Made by a program: the position numbers and the translations under genes | The notes under the pieces: model-generated | Databases searched by the model: none | What the model was told of the DNA's origin: nothing | Seen by the model: only the letters and a program-made list of their open reading frames with translations | NCBI RefSeq assembly: GCF_029911635.1 | Contig: NZ_JARYTI010000003.1 | Span: 124,001 to 188,000, forward strand | Reading direction: 5' to 3' | DNA: 64,000 nucleotides | Origin: Sphingomonas sp. AR_OL41 | GTDB lineage: Bacteria; Pseudomonadota; Alphaproteobacteria; Sphingomonadales; Sphingomonadaceae | Shown: positions 49,790 through 59,243 of the stretch, one piece after another | Numbering within the stretch: the stretch's first letter is position 1 | Layout of the letters: each line of letters starts with the position of its first letter

Positions 49790-52000
49790 TCAGTGCAGCG
49801 CCTTGATCAGCGGCAGGATGGTCGAATAGTCGTCGGTCCAGGGCGTGAAGCCGGGATAGTGCCGCAACGGGCGCCATGTCGCGTCACGCGCGCGCAATGC
49901 CGCGAGCTTGGTCGGATCACGCGACAGCGCGACCCATAAAGAACGCGTCGCCGCGCCGCCTTCGCCGGGCCTGGGCTGATAGAGCAGCTGGATCGCGTGC
50001 CAGCCGCCACCCTCCGCCGCCGCGGCGACGACCGGTTCGAGATCGAGAAAGCGGTTGGAGATGTGGACGAGCAACAGCCCGTCCGGCGCGAGGACGCGGG
50101 CATAGCCGGCAAAGGCCTCGCGCGTCATCAGGTGCATCGGGACGGCATCGGACGAAAAGGCGTCGAGCGTCAGCAGGTCGAACTGCGCTGCGGGCGCGGC
50201 GGCGAGACTGATTCGCGCGTCGCCGAGCACGATTCGCGCGTCGGGCAGGCAATCGCGCAGAAAGTGGAACTGGCCGGTGTCGCGCGCGATTCGCACGATC
50301 GCCGGATCGATCTCGTAGAAGACCCATTGCTGCCCGGGCTGGGCGTAACAGGCCAGCGTCCCCGCGCCGAGACCGACCACCGCGACACGCGCATGCGGCC
50401 CGTACAGCGCGGGCAGCGCCTTCATCGCCTGGCCGATCCCGGCGCCGCGCACATAATAGACGGTCGGTTCGCGCTCGCGCGCCGGCGTGCCGAACAGCTC
50501 GGTGCCGTGCGCCGTGGTGCCATGGGCAAGCTGGCGGACATGCGCGTCGCCGAGCACGGTATAGACCCCGAAATAACTCCGCGTCCGCGTGCCCGGCTGA
50601 ACCGACAGGACCAGCGAGCGATAACCGCCAAAGGCGACCAGCGCGCCGATCAGCGCGATCCCGAAGGCGGGACGATAACCGATCGTCAGCAGGCCGAGCG
50701 GCACCATCACCGCGAGCACCAGCAGTTGCACCGCACCGGGCCGCTCCGCGCCCGCGCCGGGCAGCCTGAGCACGACGATCACCAACAGGGCGACGATCAA
50801 CGCGGTCGCCAGCACCCAGCGCCGGCGCGATGCCGGGTACCGCCCCCAAAACCGTCCGCTCCAGCGCAGCAGGAAACGGCGCGGCATCAACAGCCCCGCC
50901 GCGAGCAGCAGGATGGGATATTCCCATGTCCAGTTGAACAGGATCGGCGCGACGAGCGCGGCGAACACGCCGCCGAGCACACCGCCGACCGACATGGCGA
51001 GATAGAATCCCGTCAGCCGGTCGTTCGCCGGGCGCAGCCGGTACATCTCGCCGTGCAGCGTCACCGAGACGAGAAAAAGCAGGCCGAGCGCGAGCGCGGC
51101 ATCGAACCACGGCCAGGCCGGCCCGCTGCCGACCAGCAGCCCGCCGATCAGCAACAGCGCCAGCGGGGTGATTCGCGCGATGAGATCGGTCGCGCGGCGA
51201 TTCGCGGCGAAGGCGATCGAGAAGCTCAGCAGATAAAGGCCGAGCGGCAATACCCAGAGCAGCGGCATCGCGACGATATCGGTGCTGATATAGGTCGAGG
51301 TGGCGAGCATCAGCCCCGACGGCACCAGCGCGAGCACGACCCAGCGCGCGACCAGCAGCGGCTTCGGACGGGCACTGGTCGGCGCCGCGACGGTGGCGCC
51401 CGACACGCCGCGCGGCAGCCGCAAGGCACAGGCCGCGACGAGCAACGCCACCACGGCGTAACCGATGCTCCACAACCAGCGCTGTCCGTTGACCGCCAGT
51501 TCCGGCTCGACCAGCAGCGGATAGGCGATCAGCCCGGCAAAGCTGCCGATGTTCGAAGCGGCGTAGAGCGGATAGGGATCGCCCTCCGGCGCGGCGAAGC
51601 TGAACCAGCGTTGCAGCAGCGGCGCCTGTGCCGAGATGGCGAAGAATAGCGGGCCGATCGACAGGCCGAGCAGCCACGGCACCCACAGGGCCGGCTCGGC
51701 ATCGGCCGGCGGGGTCGCGGCGATCAGGCCGATCGGCAGCCACAGCGCGGCCAGCGCCAAGACGGCGAGATGCGTCCCTGCCTGGGCACGCGGCGACAGC
51801 TTGCCGAGCCAATGGGCATAGCCGTAGCCGGCGAGCAGCAGCGCCTGGTAGACCAGCATCGCCGAGTTCCACACCGCCGGCGCGCCGCCGAGCCGGGGCA
51901 GCGCCATGCGCGCGATCATCGGCTGGACGAGGAAGAGCAGGAACGAACTGGCCAGCACCGCCGCGACGAACAACGGCCGCGCGCCCCGCGCCGTCGTCAT
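49790..52000 (-). CDS. Membrane-fused spermidine-synthase-like protein
   Basis: A 736 aa protein. The first about 440 residues hold a dozen hydrophobic helices (opening PLFVAAVLASSFLLFLVQPMIARMALP, a pattern of the fused MFS/spermidine synthase family). The C-terminal part is a class I methyltransferase-like fold of the spermidine synthase type, with VAVVGLGAGTLACYAQPGQQWVFYEIDP and FDLLTLDAFSSDAVPMHLMTREAF. The substrate is unknown and need not be a polyamine. Its start overlaps the GNAT stop by 4 bp, making it the last gene of the hemB chain. Confidence 0.88.
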   Translation of the reverse strand: MTTARGARPLFVAAVLASSFLLFLVQPMIARMALPRLGGAPAVWNSAMLVYQALLLAGYGYAHWLGKLSPRAQAGTHLAVLALAALWLPIGLIAATPPADAEPALWVPWLLGLSIGPLFFAISAQAPLLQRWFSFAAPEGDPYPLYAASNIGSFAGLIAYPLLVEPELAVNGQRWLWSIGYAVVALLVAACALRLPRGVSGATVAAPTSARPKPLLVARWVVLALVPSGLMLATSTYISTDIVAMPLLWVLPLGLYLLSFSIAFAANRRATDLIARITPLALLLIGGLLVGSGPAWPWFDAALALGLLFLVSVTLHGEMYRLRPANDRLTGFYLAMSVGGVLGGVFAALVAPILFNWTWEYPILLLAAGLLMPRRFLLRWSGRFWGRYPASRRRWVLATALIVALLVIVVLRLPGAGAERPGAVQLLVLAVMVPLGLLTIGYRPAFGIALIGALVAFGGYRSLVLSVQPGTRTRSYFGVYTVLGDAHVRQLAHGTTAHGTELFGTPAREREPTVYYVRGAGIGQAMKALPALYGPHARVAVVGLGAGTLACYAQPGQQWVFYEIDPAIVRIARDTGQFHFLRDCLPDARIVLGDARISLAAAPAAQFDLLTLDAFSSDAVPMHLMTREAFAGYARVLAPDGLLLVHISNRFLDLEPVVAAAAEGGGWHAIQLLYQPRPGEGGAATRSLWVALSRDPTKLAALRARDATWRPLRHYPGFTPWTDDYSTILPLIKALH

Positions 52001-52524
52001 GCCGGGCGGTCGATCCGATAGAGGATATGCGGGTTGAGCGGCGGCGCGGCCAGCGGATGATGAAAGTCGCCGCCAACGATCCGCGTCAGGCCGATCCGCT
52101 CCATCAGCCCCCAGCTGGCGGTGTTGGCCTGCACGGTGATCGCCGAGATCAAAGGCGCCGTCGTGTTTGCCCAGCCCCAGGCCAGGCTCGCCTCAGCCGC
52201 CTCACGGGCATAGCCCTGCCCCCAATGCGCGCGACCGAGGCGCCAGCCGATCTCGATATCCTGTTCGATCGGCGTGCCGGCCGCGCCGGGCTTGATCCCG
52301 CAGAAACCGAGCAAGACGCCATCGGCACGGCGCTCGACCGCCCAGAAGCAATGGCCGAGGCTGGCGAGAAAGCCGTTCTGGCGGTCGAGCGCGGCGGCGG
52401 TCTGCTCGCGGCTTTCGGGCGGACCGAGATAACGCATCACCTCGGGGTCGCGACACATGGCGTTGAACGGATCGACGTCGGTCGCGCGCCAGCCGCGCAG
52501 GATCAGCCGCTCGGTGTCGATCAC
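51997..52524 (-). CDS. GNAT N-acetyltransferase, RimJ/RimL type (copy 2)
   Basis: A 175 aa acetyltransferase from GTG 52524 (VIDTERLILR). IGWRLGRAHWGQGYAREAAEASLAWG holds the acetyl-CoA-binding Q/R-x-x-G-x-A segment, and AITVQANTASWGLMERIGL is the usual C-terminal part. It overlaps the upstream GNAT as GTGA and the downstream gene as ATGA. It is a clear paralogue of that upstream GNAT, of the same length. Substrate unknown. Confidence 0.9.
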   Translation of the reverse strand: MIDTERLILRGWRATDVDPFNAMCRDPEVMRYLGPPESREQTAAALDRQNGFLASLGHCFWAVERRADGVLLGFCGIKPGAAGTPIEQDIEIGWRLGRAHWGQGYAREAAEASLAWGWANTTAPLISAITVQANTASWGLMERIGLTRIVGGDFHHPLAAPPLNPHILYRIDRPA

Positions 52525-53048
52525 GGCCGCGCGATCCGATAGGTCACGGTGTCGCGCAGCGGATCGCCCTCGGCGAACAGCGGGTGCGCGAAATCGAGTT
52601 GCGGGACGTGCGTCATGCCCAGGCGCACCATCAGGCCGCGGCTTTTGGCATTCTGTCGCGAGGTAATCGCGACGATCGCGGCATCGTCGCGGTTGGCCCA
52701 GGCCCAGGCCATGCTGGCCGCCGCCGCCTCGCGCGCGAAACCCTGCTTCCAATAAGGCACGGCGAGCATCCAGCCGATTTCGAGCGCGCCGACGATCGGC
52801 GTGTCGGGGGCGCCCGGCTTCAGCCCGCAAAAACCCATCACGGCACCATCGGCGCGATGCTCGACGACCCAGAAACCGAGCCCCTGCGGGTGGTAGGAAG
52901 CGTGCTTGACCAGCGCCGCCTTACTGTCCGCCGCCGACTTGACCGGGCCGAGATCGGCCATCACGCGCGGGTCCGCCCACATCGCGTACAACGCGGGGTG
53001 ATCAGCCGGCGTGTCGCGGCGCAGGATCAGCCGCTCGGTCTCGATCAT
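52521..53048 (-). CDS. GNAT N-acetyltransferase, RimJ/RimL type (copy 1)
   Basis: A 175 aa acetyltransferase from ATG 53048 (MIETERLILRRDTPADH); the frame continues to 53102 through hemB but that part is shadow. IGWMLAVPYWKQGFAREAAAASMAWAWAN is the acetyl-CoA site and AITSRQNAKSRGLMVRLGM the C-terminal motif. It overlaps the hemB stop by 4 bp and is followed by its paralogue. Tandem duplication is likely. Confidence 0.9.
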   Translation of the reverse strand: MIETERLILRRDTPADHPALYAMWADPRVMADLGPVKSAADSKAALVKHASYHPQGLGFWVVEHRADGAVMGFCGLKPGAPDTPIVGALEIGWMLAVPYWKQGFAREAAAASMAWAWANRDDAAIVAITSRQNAKSRGLMVRLGMTHVPQLDFAHPLFAEGDPLRDTVTYRIARP

Positions 53049-54034
53049 CGGCCGAGCAGGCGCGCCGCATGCAGCGCGTGATAGCTCAGCACGCCCGAGC
53101 ACCCCGCGCGCTTGAACGCCAGCAGCGTCTCGAGCACCATCGCGTCGCGCTCGGCCGCACCGGCCGCAACCGCCGCCTCGATCATCGCATATTCGCCCGA
53201 CACCTGGTACGCGAACACCGGCACCGCGAACTCCGCCTTCACGCGCACGATGATGTCGAGATAGGGCAGGCCCGGCTTGACCATCACGCTGTCGGCGCCC
53301 TCGTCGAGGTCGAGCGCGACCTCGCGCAGCGCCTCCTCGGCATTGGCCGAGTCCATCTGATAGGTCTTCTTGTCGCCCTTCAGCAGGCCGCGCGAGCCGA
53401 CCGCATCGCGGAACGGGCCGTAAAAGGCGCTGGCGTACTTGGCGGCGTACGACATGATCTGGACGTTGACATGGCCGGCGCCCTCAAGCGCATCGCGGAT
53501 CAGTCCGACGCGGCCATCCATCATGTCGGACGGCGCGATGATGTCGGCCCCCGCCGCCGCCTGATTGAGCGCCTGGCCGACCAGCACGTCGGCGGTGCGG
53601 TCGTTGAGCACATAGCCCTGCGGATCGAGCAGCCCGTCATGGCCATGCGCGGTATAGGGGTCGAGCGCGACATCGGTCAGTACGCCGATGTCGGGCACGG
53701 CATCTTTCAGCGCCTTGATCGCGCGGCACATCAGATTGTCGGGGTTGAGCGCTTCCTCGCCGCCGTCGCTGCGCAGCGCGTGCGGGGTGTTGGGGAACAA
53801 GGCGATGCAGGCGATGCCTGCGTCGCGCGCTTCCTTGGCGCGGGAGACGATGCCGTCGACCGACCAGCGCGAAACGCCGGGCAGGCTGGCGATCGGTTCC
53901 TCGATCCCCTGCCCTTCGGCGATGAACAGCGGCCAGATCAGATCGGCGGGGGTGAGCACCGTTTCGGCATGGAGCCGGCGGCTCCAGGCGGTGGCACGGG
54001 TGCGACGCAGGCGGAGTGCGGGATAGTGACTCAT
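53045..54034 (-). CDS. hemB: Delta-aminolevulinic acid dehydratase (porphobilinogen synthase)
   Basis: Condenses two 5-aminolevulinates to porphobilinogen in heme synthesis. In 329 aa the landmarks are DLIWPLFIAEG, SLPGVSRWSVDG, DVALDPYTAHGHDGLL, ADIIAPSDMMDGRVG (after the Schiff-base region), YAAKYASAFYGPFRDAVGS with the catalytic Lys and MVKPGLPYLDII with the second Lys. DVALDPYTAHGHDG lacks the cysteine-rich zinc site, so it is of the Mg type usual for alphaproteobacteria. Only 18 bp separate it from the MATE gene upstream. Confidence 0.96.
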   Translation of the reverse strand: MSHYPALRLRRTRATAWSRRLHAETVLTPADLIWPLFIAEGQGIEEPIASLPGVSRWSVDGIVSRAKEARDAGIACIALFPNTPHALRSDGGEEALNPDNLMCRAIKALKDAVPDIGVLTDVALDPYTAHGHDGLLDPQGYVLNDRTADVLVGQALNQAAAGADIIAPSDMMDGRVGLIRDALEGAGHVNVQIMSYAAKYASAFYGPFRDAVGSRGLLKGDKKTYQMDSANAEEALREVALDLDEGADSVMVKPGLPYLDIIVRVKAEFAVPVFAYQVSGEYAMIEAAVAAGAAERDAMVLETLLAFKRAGCSGVLSYHALHAARLLGR

Positions 54035-54052
54035 GCCGCGCTCAATGCTCGT

Positions 54053-55516
54053 TTAGCCGCTCGGCTGCAAGCGTCCGGCGGGTTCTCCTCCGGCATTGGT
54101 GTGCTCATGGCCGCCATCGGGCTCGCGTGGCACGACCAGCATCTGGCTGCGCCATTTGCCGAAGCGGTAGAACAAGGCGGCAAGCCCGAGGGACACCGCC
54201 GAGCCGATCGGGAACGCCCACCACAGCGCATCGGCGCCGATCACCGGCTGGCCCGCCATCGCGATGCCGATGCGCACCGGGTAGAGCGAGACGATCAGGA
54301 TGATCAGCGGCGCGAGCGTCGAGCCATTGGCGCGAACGGTCGAGAACAGCACCATCGTCGCGCCGAACATCACGAAGGTCCAGCTGGCGATCAGCTGGAT
54401 GTGCCGCGCGATCGGGATCGCCGGGCTGTCGCTGCCGACGAACAACGTCATCACCGGGCGGTCGAACAGGATGATCGCGACGATCACCACCAGCGTGATG
54501 GCCGTGTTGGAGAGAATGCCGGCGCGGGTGATCGCATCGACCCGGTCCCAGCGGCCGGCGCCGATATTCTGCGCCGCCATCGAGCTGACAGCGACGCCGA
54601 TCGCCATCGCCGGCATCTGGATATAGGTCCATAGCTGCTGCGACACGGCATAGGCCGCGGCAGTGTCGACGCCGAGCCGGTTGACCAGCCCGACCATCGT
54701 CAGCCCGGCTGTCGACATGACCAGCATCTGCGCGCCCATCGGCAGGCCCTTGGCGACGATCGTGCGGACGAGCGCGCGCTCGGGAAACAGCCAGCGGAAC
54801 TCCCGCCCGCGCAGCCGGATCGGCAGGTCGCGGGCATAGACGTAGATGACGAGGCCGGTGGTCGAGATCGCCGCGGCGAGCAGCGTGGCGGTTGCCGAGC
54901 CGGCGATGCCCATGCGCGGGAACGGGCCGATGCCTTCGATCAGCAAGGGGTTCATCGTGCTGTCGATGATCACGCTCAGCACCATGAACCACATCGGCGT
55001 GATCGAATCGCCGGCGCCGCGCAGCCCCATCTGGATCAGCACGCCGAGCATCGACAGCGGCAGGCCGAGAAAGATGACGCGCAGATAGACCAGCGCCAGT
55101 GCCTGGGCGTCGCCCGGGGTGGCGAGCAGGCGCAGGATGTTGGGCGCGAATATCCAGCCGAGGATCGAGATCAGCACCGCGCCACCGACCACCATGCCGA
55201 TCGCCGAACCGAAGGCGCGTCGCGCCGCCTCGATGTCGCGCCGTCCGATCGACTGACCGACGAGGATCGTCGCCGCCATGCCGAAGCCGAATACCGCGCT
55301 GAACATCAGGAACATGATGATGTTGGCGTTGGACGTCGCGGCGAGCGCACCCTCCCCCAGGAAGCGCCCGACCCAGATCGAGTTGATCGAGCCGTTGAGC
55401 GACTGGAGAATGTTGGACGCGAGCGTCGGCAGCGCGAAGGTCAGCAACGTCGTGCCGATCGGGCCGACGGTCAGGTCCCTGCGGCCTGCCGGCCCAAGTT
55501 GCGGCGCGTCTGCCAC
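54053..55516 (-). CDS. MATE family multidrug/toxin efflux transporter
   Basis: A 487 aa inner-membrane protein with 12 helices: LPTLASNILQSLNGSINSIWVGRFLGEGALAATSNANII is the usual N-terminal pattern of MATE/NorM proteins, and GAQMLVMSTAGLTMVGLVNRLG opens the second half. GTG 55516 is preceded by AAAGGAAG, which decides the start. The gene reads into hemB with an 18-bp gap, so heme synthesis may depend partly on its promoter. Substrates unknown. Confidence 0.92.
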   Translation of the reverse strand: MADAPQLGPAGRRDLTVGPIGTTLLTFALPTLASNILQSLNGSINSIWVGRFLGEGALAATSNANIIMFLMFSAVFGFGMAATILVGQSIGRRDIEAARRAFGSAIGMVVGGAVLISILGWIFAPNILRLLATPGDAQALALVYLRVIFLGLPLSMLGVLIQMGLRGAGDSITPMWFMVLSVIIDSTMNPLLIEGIGPFPRMGIAGSATATLLAAAISTTGLVIYVYARDLPIRLRGREFRWLFPERALVRTIVAKGLPMGAQMLVMSTAGLTMVGLVNRLGVDTAAAYAVSQQLWTYIQMPAMAIGVAVSSMAAQNIGAGRWDRVDAITRAGILSNTAITLVVIVAIILFDRPVMTLFVGSDSPAIPIARHIQLIASWTFVMFGATMVLFSTVRANGSTLAPLIILIVSLYPVRIGIAMAGQPVIGADALWWAFPIGSAVSLGLAALFYRFGKWRSQMLVVPREPDGGHEHTNAGGEPAGRLQPSG

Positions 55517-55671
55517 GAATCATCTTCCTTTGCCGCCCGCAGGCCAATTCACCGTGCGAGCGTTGGCCGATAGGGAAATGTGCGCGGAGCGACCAGCCCT
55601 GACGGCAACTTGTTACGCTAGCGAATTGACTTCGCGGCTGCGCTGTGATGCCCTCGCGGTGGGGGGACATC

Positions 55672-56424
55672 ATGACAGCAACGCTTGCCACGCGGCCGGG
55701 TTTCGCCGCGCGCCGACCATCGGACCGCGCATTCTCATTGGTGTATCTGCTGATCATCTGGGCAGCGATGGTCGGCGGCTTCGGCCTAGACATGATCCAC
55801 AAGGCGGCGAAGGGGCAGCTCTCCTATCCGTGGATCATCCACCTTCATGCCGTGGTGTTCGGCGCGTGGCTTGTGCTCCTGACGGTGCAGATGCTGTTGA
55901 TCCGCCGCAATCAGGTTCGCCTCCATCGCCAACTCGGCGTTGCCGCGCTCGTCATCCTGCCGCTGATGCTGATCCTCGGCCCTGCGGCATCGATGACGAT
56001 GCTGCGGCTGCATTTCAACGATCCCCATCTCGACACCGCGTTCATGGCCACACAATTGACCAATGTCTTCGGGTCCGTCGCGCTGTCGATCACGGGCCTG
56101 CTGATGCGACGCGACGCGGCAGCGCACAAAAGGCTGATGCTGCTCGGCATGGTCGCGCTGGCTGAACCGGGCTTCAGCCGGCTTCTTGCCGATCCGTTGT
56201 ACGCGGCGCTTGGCGACGGTTTCATCAACTACATCGCTTTCACCTATATCGGCAGCATCGCGCTGGTGATCGGCATGGGTGTCTATGACCAGGTCACGCG
56301 CCGGCGCCTGCACCCGGCCTATGTCGCCGGCGCGCTGTGGATCTTCGCCAACGAGGTCACCGCGGCTTTTCTCTACTACCAGCCATGGTGGGCAGCGTTC
56401 ACGCGGGGGCTGATCGCACCCTGA
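55672..56424 (+). CDS. Conserved six/seven-helix membrane protein
   Basis: A 250 aa integral membrane protein. ATG 55672 follows GGGGGGAC; upstream Met codons in frame lack a ribosome site. It has about seven hydrophobic segments (FSLVYLLIIWAAMVGGFG, IIHLHAVVFGAWLVLLTVQMLLI, LGVAALVILPLMLILGP and others), with His in HLHAVVFGAW and RLHRQLG, features of DUF2306/DUF420-like proteins. Its stop abuts the valS stop with no gap. Function unknown. Confidence 0.75.
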   Translation: MTATLATRPGFAARRPSDRAFSLVYLLIIWAAMVGGFGLDMIHKAAKGQLSYPWIIHLHAVVFGAWLVLLTVQMLLIRRNQVRLHRQLGVAALVILPLMLILGPAASMTMLRLHFNDPHLDTAFMATQLTNVFGSVALSITGLLMRRDAAAHKRLMLLGMVALAEPGFSRLLADPLYAALGDGFINYIAFTYIGSIALVIGMGVYDQVTRRRLHPAYVAGALWIFANEVTAAFLYYQPWWAAFTRGLIAP

Positions 56425-59115
56425 TCAACCCAGGCGCGAGAGCGCCGCGCCAAGCCGTTCTGCCTCGGCAGCCTTTTCGGCGTGGTCGGCGCGCGCCTTG
56501 TCGACCGCCTCGGGCTTGGCGCGTTCGACGAAGCTCGGATTGTTGAGCCGCCCGGCGAGCCCGTCGCGTTCCTTTTCGGCCGCAGCAATCGCCTTGGTCA
56601 GGCGGGTGCGCTCGGCGTCGAGGTCGATCACGCCTTCCAGCGGCAGCACGAAGGTCGCCTCGTCGACGACCACCTGTAGCGCGCCGCCGCTTGCCTCGCC
56701 CTCGGCGATATCGATCCGGGCGAGGCGCGCGATGACGGCGCCCTGTGCGGCAAGCCGCGCGGTCGTCTCGGGGCCGGCGTCGCGGACATAGGCGGTCAGG
56801 CGCGCGCCCGGCGGGACGTTGAGTTCGGTGCGCGCGCCGCGAACCTCGCCGACCAGCCGGATCAGCCAATCGATCTCCTTGCTCGCCGCCGGATCGATCG
56901 CACGCGCATCGGCCATCGGCCATTTCGCGACGATCAGGTCGTTCTCGCGAGGGTGGGCGGAATCGGCGAGCGCGTGCCACAGCTCTTCGGTGATGAAGGG
57001 CATGAAGGGGTGGAGCAGCACGAGGATCTGGTCGAGCACCCAGCCGGCAACTGCCTTGCTCTCGTCGTCGATCGACCCGCGTTCCTCGCCGCTGAACACC
57101 GGCTTGATCAGTTCGAGATACCAGTCGCAGAAACGGCTCCACACGAACTGGTAGATCGCGTTGGCGGCACCGTCGAAGCGGTAGTCGGCCAAAGCGAGGT
57201 CGACCGCCTGCACCGTCGCGATCGTCTCGGCAATGATCCATTTGTTGACCGCTAGCGTCGCCTCCGGCGCCTCCACCTGGCTGCTCGCGCCGATGCCGTT
57301 GGCCTGGCAGAAACGCGCCGCATTCCACAGCTTGGTGGCGAAGTTGCGGTATCCCTCGACGCGCTTCTCATCCATCTTGATGTCGCGGCCCTGGCTTTCC
57401 ATCGCCGCCATGAAGAAGCGCAGCGCATCGGCGCCATATTGGTCGATCAGCCCGAGCGGGTTGACGACATTGCCCTTCGACTTGGACATTTTCTGCCCGT
57501 CGGCGGCGCGCACGAGGCCGTGCAGATAGAGCGTGCGGAACGGCACGTCCTTCATGAAGTGCATGCCCTGCATCATCATCCGCGCATCCCAGAAGAACAG
57601 GATGTCGAAGCCCGAGATCAGCACGTCATTGGGGTAACGGCCGTGGAGCTTGGGGTCGCTTTCCTCGGGCCAGCCCATCGTGGCGAAGGGCCACAGCGCG
57701 GAGGAAAACCAGGTGTCGAGCACGTCGCTGTCCTGGGTCAGCGCGACACCGGCTCCGGCCTGGGCCTGCGCCTCTTCCTCGCTCAGCGCGACGAAGATGC
57801 GGCCATCCTCGGCGAACCACGCCGGGATGCGATGCCCCCACCAGAGCTGACGCGACACGCACCAGGGCTGGATATTCTCCATCCAGTTGAAGAAGGTCTT
57901 CTCCCAGCTTTTCGGCACGATCTTGATCGCGCCCGACTGCACCGCCTCGATCGGCCCCTTGGCCAGCGTCGCGGCGTCGACATACCATTGGTCGGTCAGC
58001 CACGGCTCGATCACCTCGCCCGAGCGATCGCCATAAGGCGTCTGGATGGTGCGCGGCTCGGCGTCATGCTCGACGCCGTCCTTGTCGACATGCGGGATCA
58101 GGAAGCCGTCCTGCTTGAGCCGTTCGACCACCTGCTTGCGCGCCCAGAAGCGGTCGACGCCGAGCAGGTCATCGGGGATCAGCCCGTCCGCCGTCTGCGT
58201 GACCTTGGCCGCGGCGTCGAGCATGTTGAGCATCTCGCCCGCCTTGAACCCGGCGCGCTTGCCGACCTCGAAGTCGTTGAAGTCGTGGCCGGGCGTGATC
58301 TTCACCGCGCCGGTGCCGAGCGCCGGATCGGCATGCTCGTCGGCGATGATGGGGATCAGGCGACCGGTGATCGGCAGCCTGACCTGCTTGCCGATCATCG
58401 CCTTGTAGCGCGCGTCCTCGGGATGCACCGCGACCGCCATGTCGGCGAGCATTGTCTCGGGCCGCGTTGTCGCGACGATGATCGATCCCGAACCATCGGC
58501 CAGCGGATAGCGGATCTGCCAGAAGCTGCCCTTGATCTCCTTGGTTTCCACCTCGAGGTCGCTGATCGCGGTGCCGAGACCCGGGTCCCAGTTCACCAGC
58601 CGCTTGTCGCGGTAAATCAGGCCCTGCTTGTGGAGGTCGACGAACACCTTCAGCACGGCGCGGCTGAAGCCCTCGTCCATCGTGAAGCGCTCGTTCGCCC
58701 AATCCATCGAGCAGCCGAGGCGGCGGAGCTGCTGCGTGATCTCCCCGCCGCTCTCTTCCTTCCACTCCCATACCTTGGCGATGAACTCGTCGCGGGTAAA
58801 ATCGGTGCGCTTCTGCTGGCGCGTCGCCATCTGGCGCTCGACCACCATCTGCGTCGCGATGCCGGCATGGTCGGTGCCGACCACCCACAGCGCGTCCTTG
58901 CCCTTCAAGCGCGCGTGGCGTGTCAGGATATCCTGCAGCGTGTTGTCGAGCGCATGCCCGATATGCAGCGAGCCGGTGACGTTGGGCGGCGGGTTGACGA
59001 TCGTCCACGGTTCGGCACCGGGCCGATCGGGGCGGAACAGGCCTTCGCTTTCCCAATACTGGTACCAGCGGGATTCGATGTCGGCGGGGTCGAAGGTTTT
59101 CGGGAGTTCGGTCAT
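56425..59115 (-). CDS. valS: Valyl-tRNA synthetase
   Basis: Charges tRNA-Val. In 896 aa the class I motifs are HIGH at residues 51-54 ([12 protein letters not shown]) and KMSKSKGN at about 540. The editing (CP1) domain includes [19 protein letters not shown] and the C-terminus (about 830-896) is a coiled-coil arm ([21 protein letters not shown]). Full length. The popZ/tolC/pcm block usually lies just upstream in alphaproteobacteria; here an S9 peptidase and a palindromic repeat intervene. Confidence 0.98.
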   Translation of the reverse strand: MTELPKTFDPADIESRWYQYWESEGLFRPDRPGAEPWTIVNPPPNVTGSLHIGHALDNTLQDILTRHARLKGKDALWVVGTDHAGIATQMVVERQMATRQQKRTDFTRDEFIAKVWEWKEESGGEITQQLRRLGCSMDWANERFTMDEGFSRAVLKVFVDLHKQGLIYRDKRLVNWDPGLGTAISDLEVETKEIKGSFWQIRYPLADGSGSIIVATTRPETMLADMAVAVHPEDARYKAMIGKQVRLPITGRLIPIIADEHADPALGTGAVKITPGHDFNDFEVGKRAGFKAGEMLNMLDAAAKVTQTADGLIPDDLLGVDRFWARKQVVERLKQDGFLIPHVDKDGVEHDAEPRTIQTPYGDRSGEVIEPWLTDQWYVDAATLAKGPIEAVQSGAIKIVPKSWEKTFFNWMENIQPWCVSRQLWWGHRIPAWFAEDGRIFVALSEEEAQAQAGAGVALTQDSDVLDTWFSSALWPFATMGWPEESDPKLHGRYPNDVLISGFDILFFWDARMMMQGMHFMKDVPFRTLYLHGLVRAADGQKMSKSKGNVVNPLGLIDQYGADALRFFMAAMESQGRDIKMDEKRVEGYRNFATKLWNAARFCQANGIGASSQVEAPEATLAVNKWIIAETIATVQAVDLALADYRFDGAANAIYQFVWSRFCDWYLELIKPVFSGEERGSIDDESKAVAGWVLDQILVLLHPFMPFITEELWHALADSAHPRENDLIVAKWPMADARAIDPAASKEIDWLIRLVGEVRGARTELNVPPGARLTAYVRDAGPETTARLAAQGAVIARLARIDIAEGEASGGALQVVVDEATFVLPLEGVIDLDAERTRLTKAIAAAEKERDGLAGRLNNPSFVERAKPEAVDKARADHAEKAAEAERLGAALSRLG

Positions 59116-59148
59116 AGCGCCCCGCCTTTAGACAGAACGACCCCCGTC

Positions 59149-59236
59149 CGTCACCCCGGACTTGTTCCGGGGTCCACTGATCCGCAAAATAAGACGATCG
59201 CGGTACGGTGGATGCCGGAACAAATCCGGCATGACG
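59149..59236. repeat. Large palindromic intergenic repeat (copy 2, arms exchanged)
   Basis: CGTCACCCCGGACTTGTTCC then GGGGTCCACTG on the left, and the complement of CGTCATGCCGGATTTGTTCC then GGCATCCACCGTACCG on the right. These are the same two arms as at 41878-41974 but in exchanged order. It fills the gap between the valS start and the S9 peptidase stop. Confidence 0.85.
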
Positions 59237-59243
59237 GGTGGGC

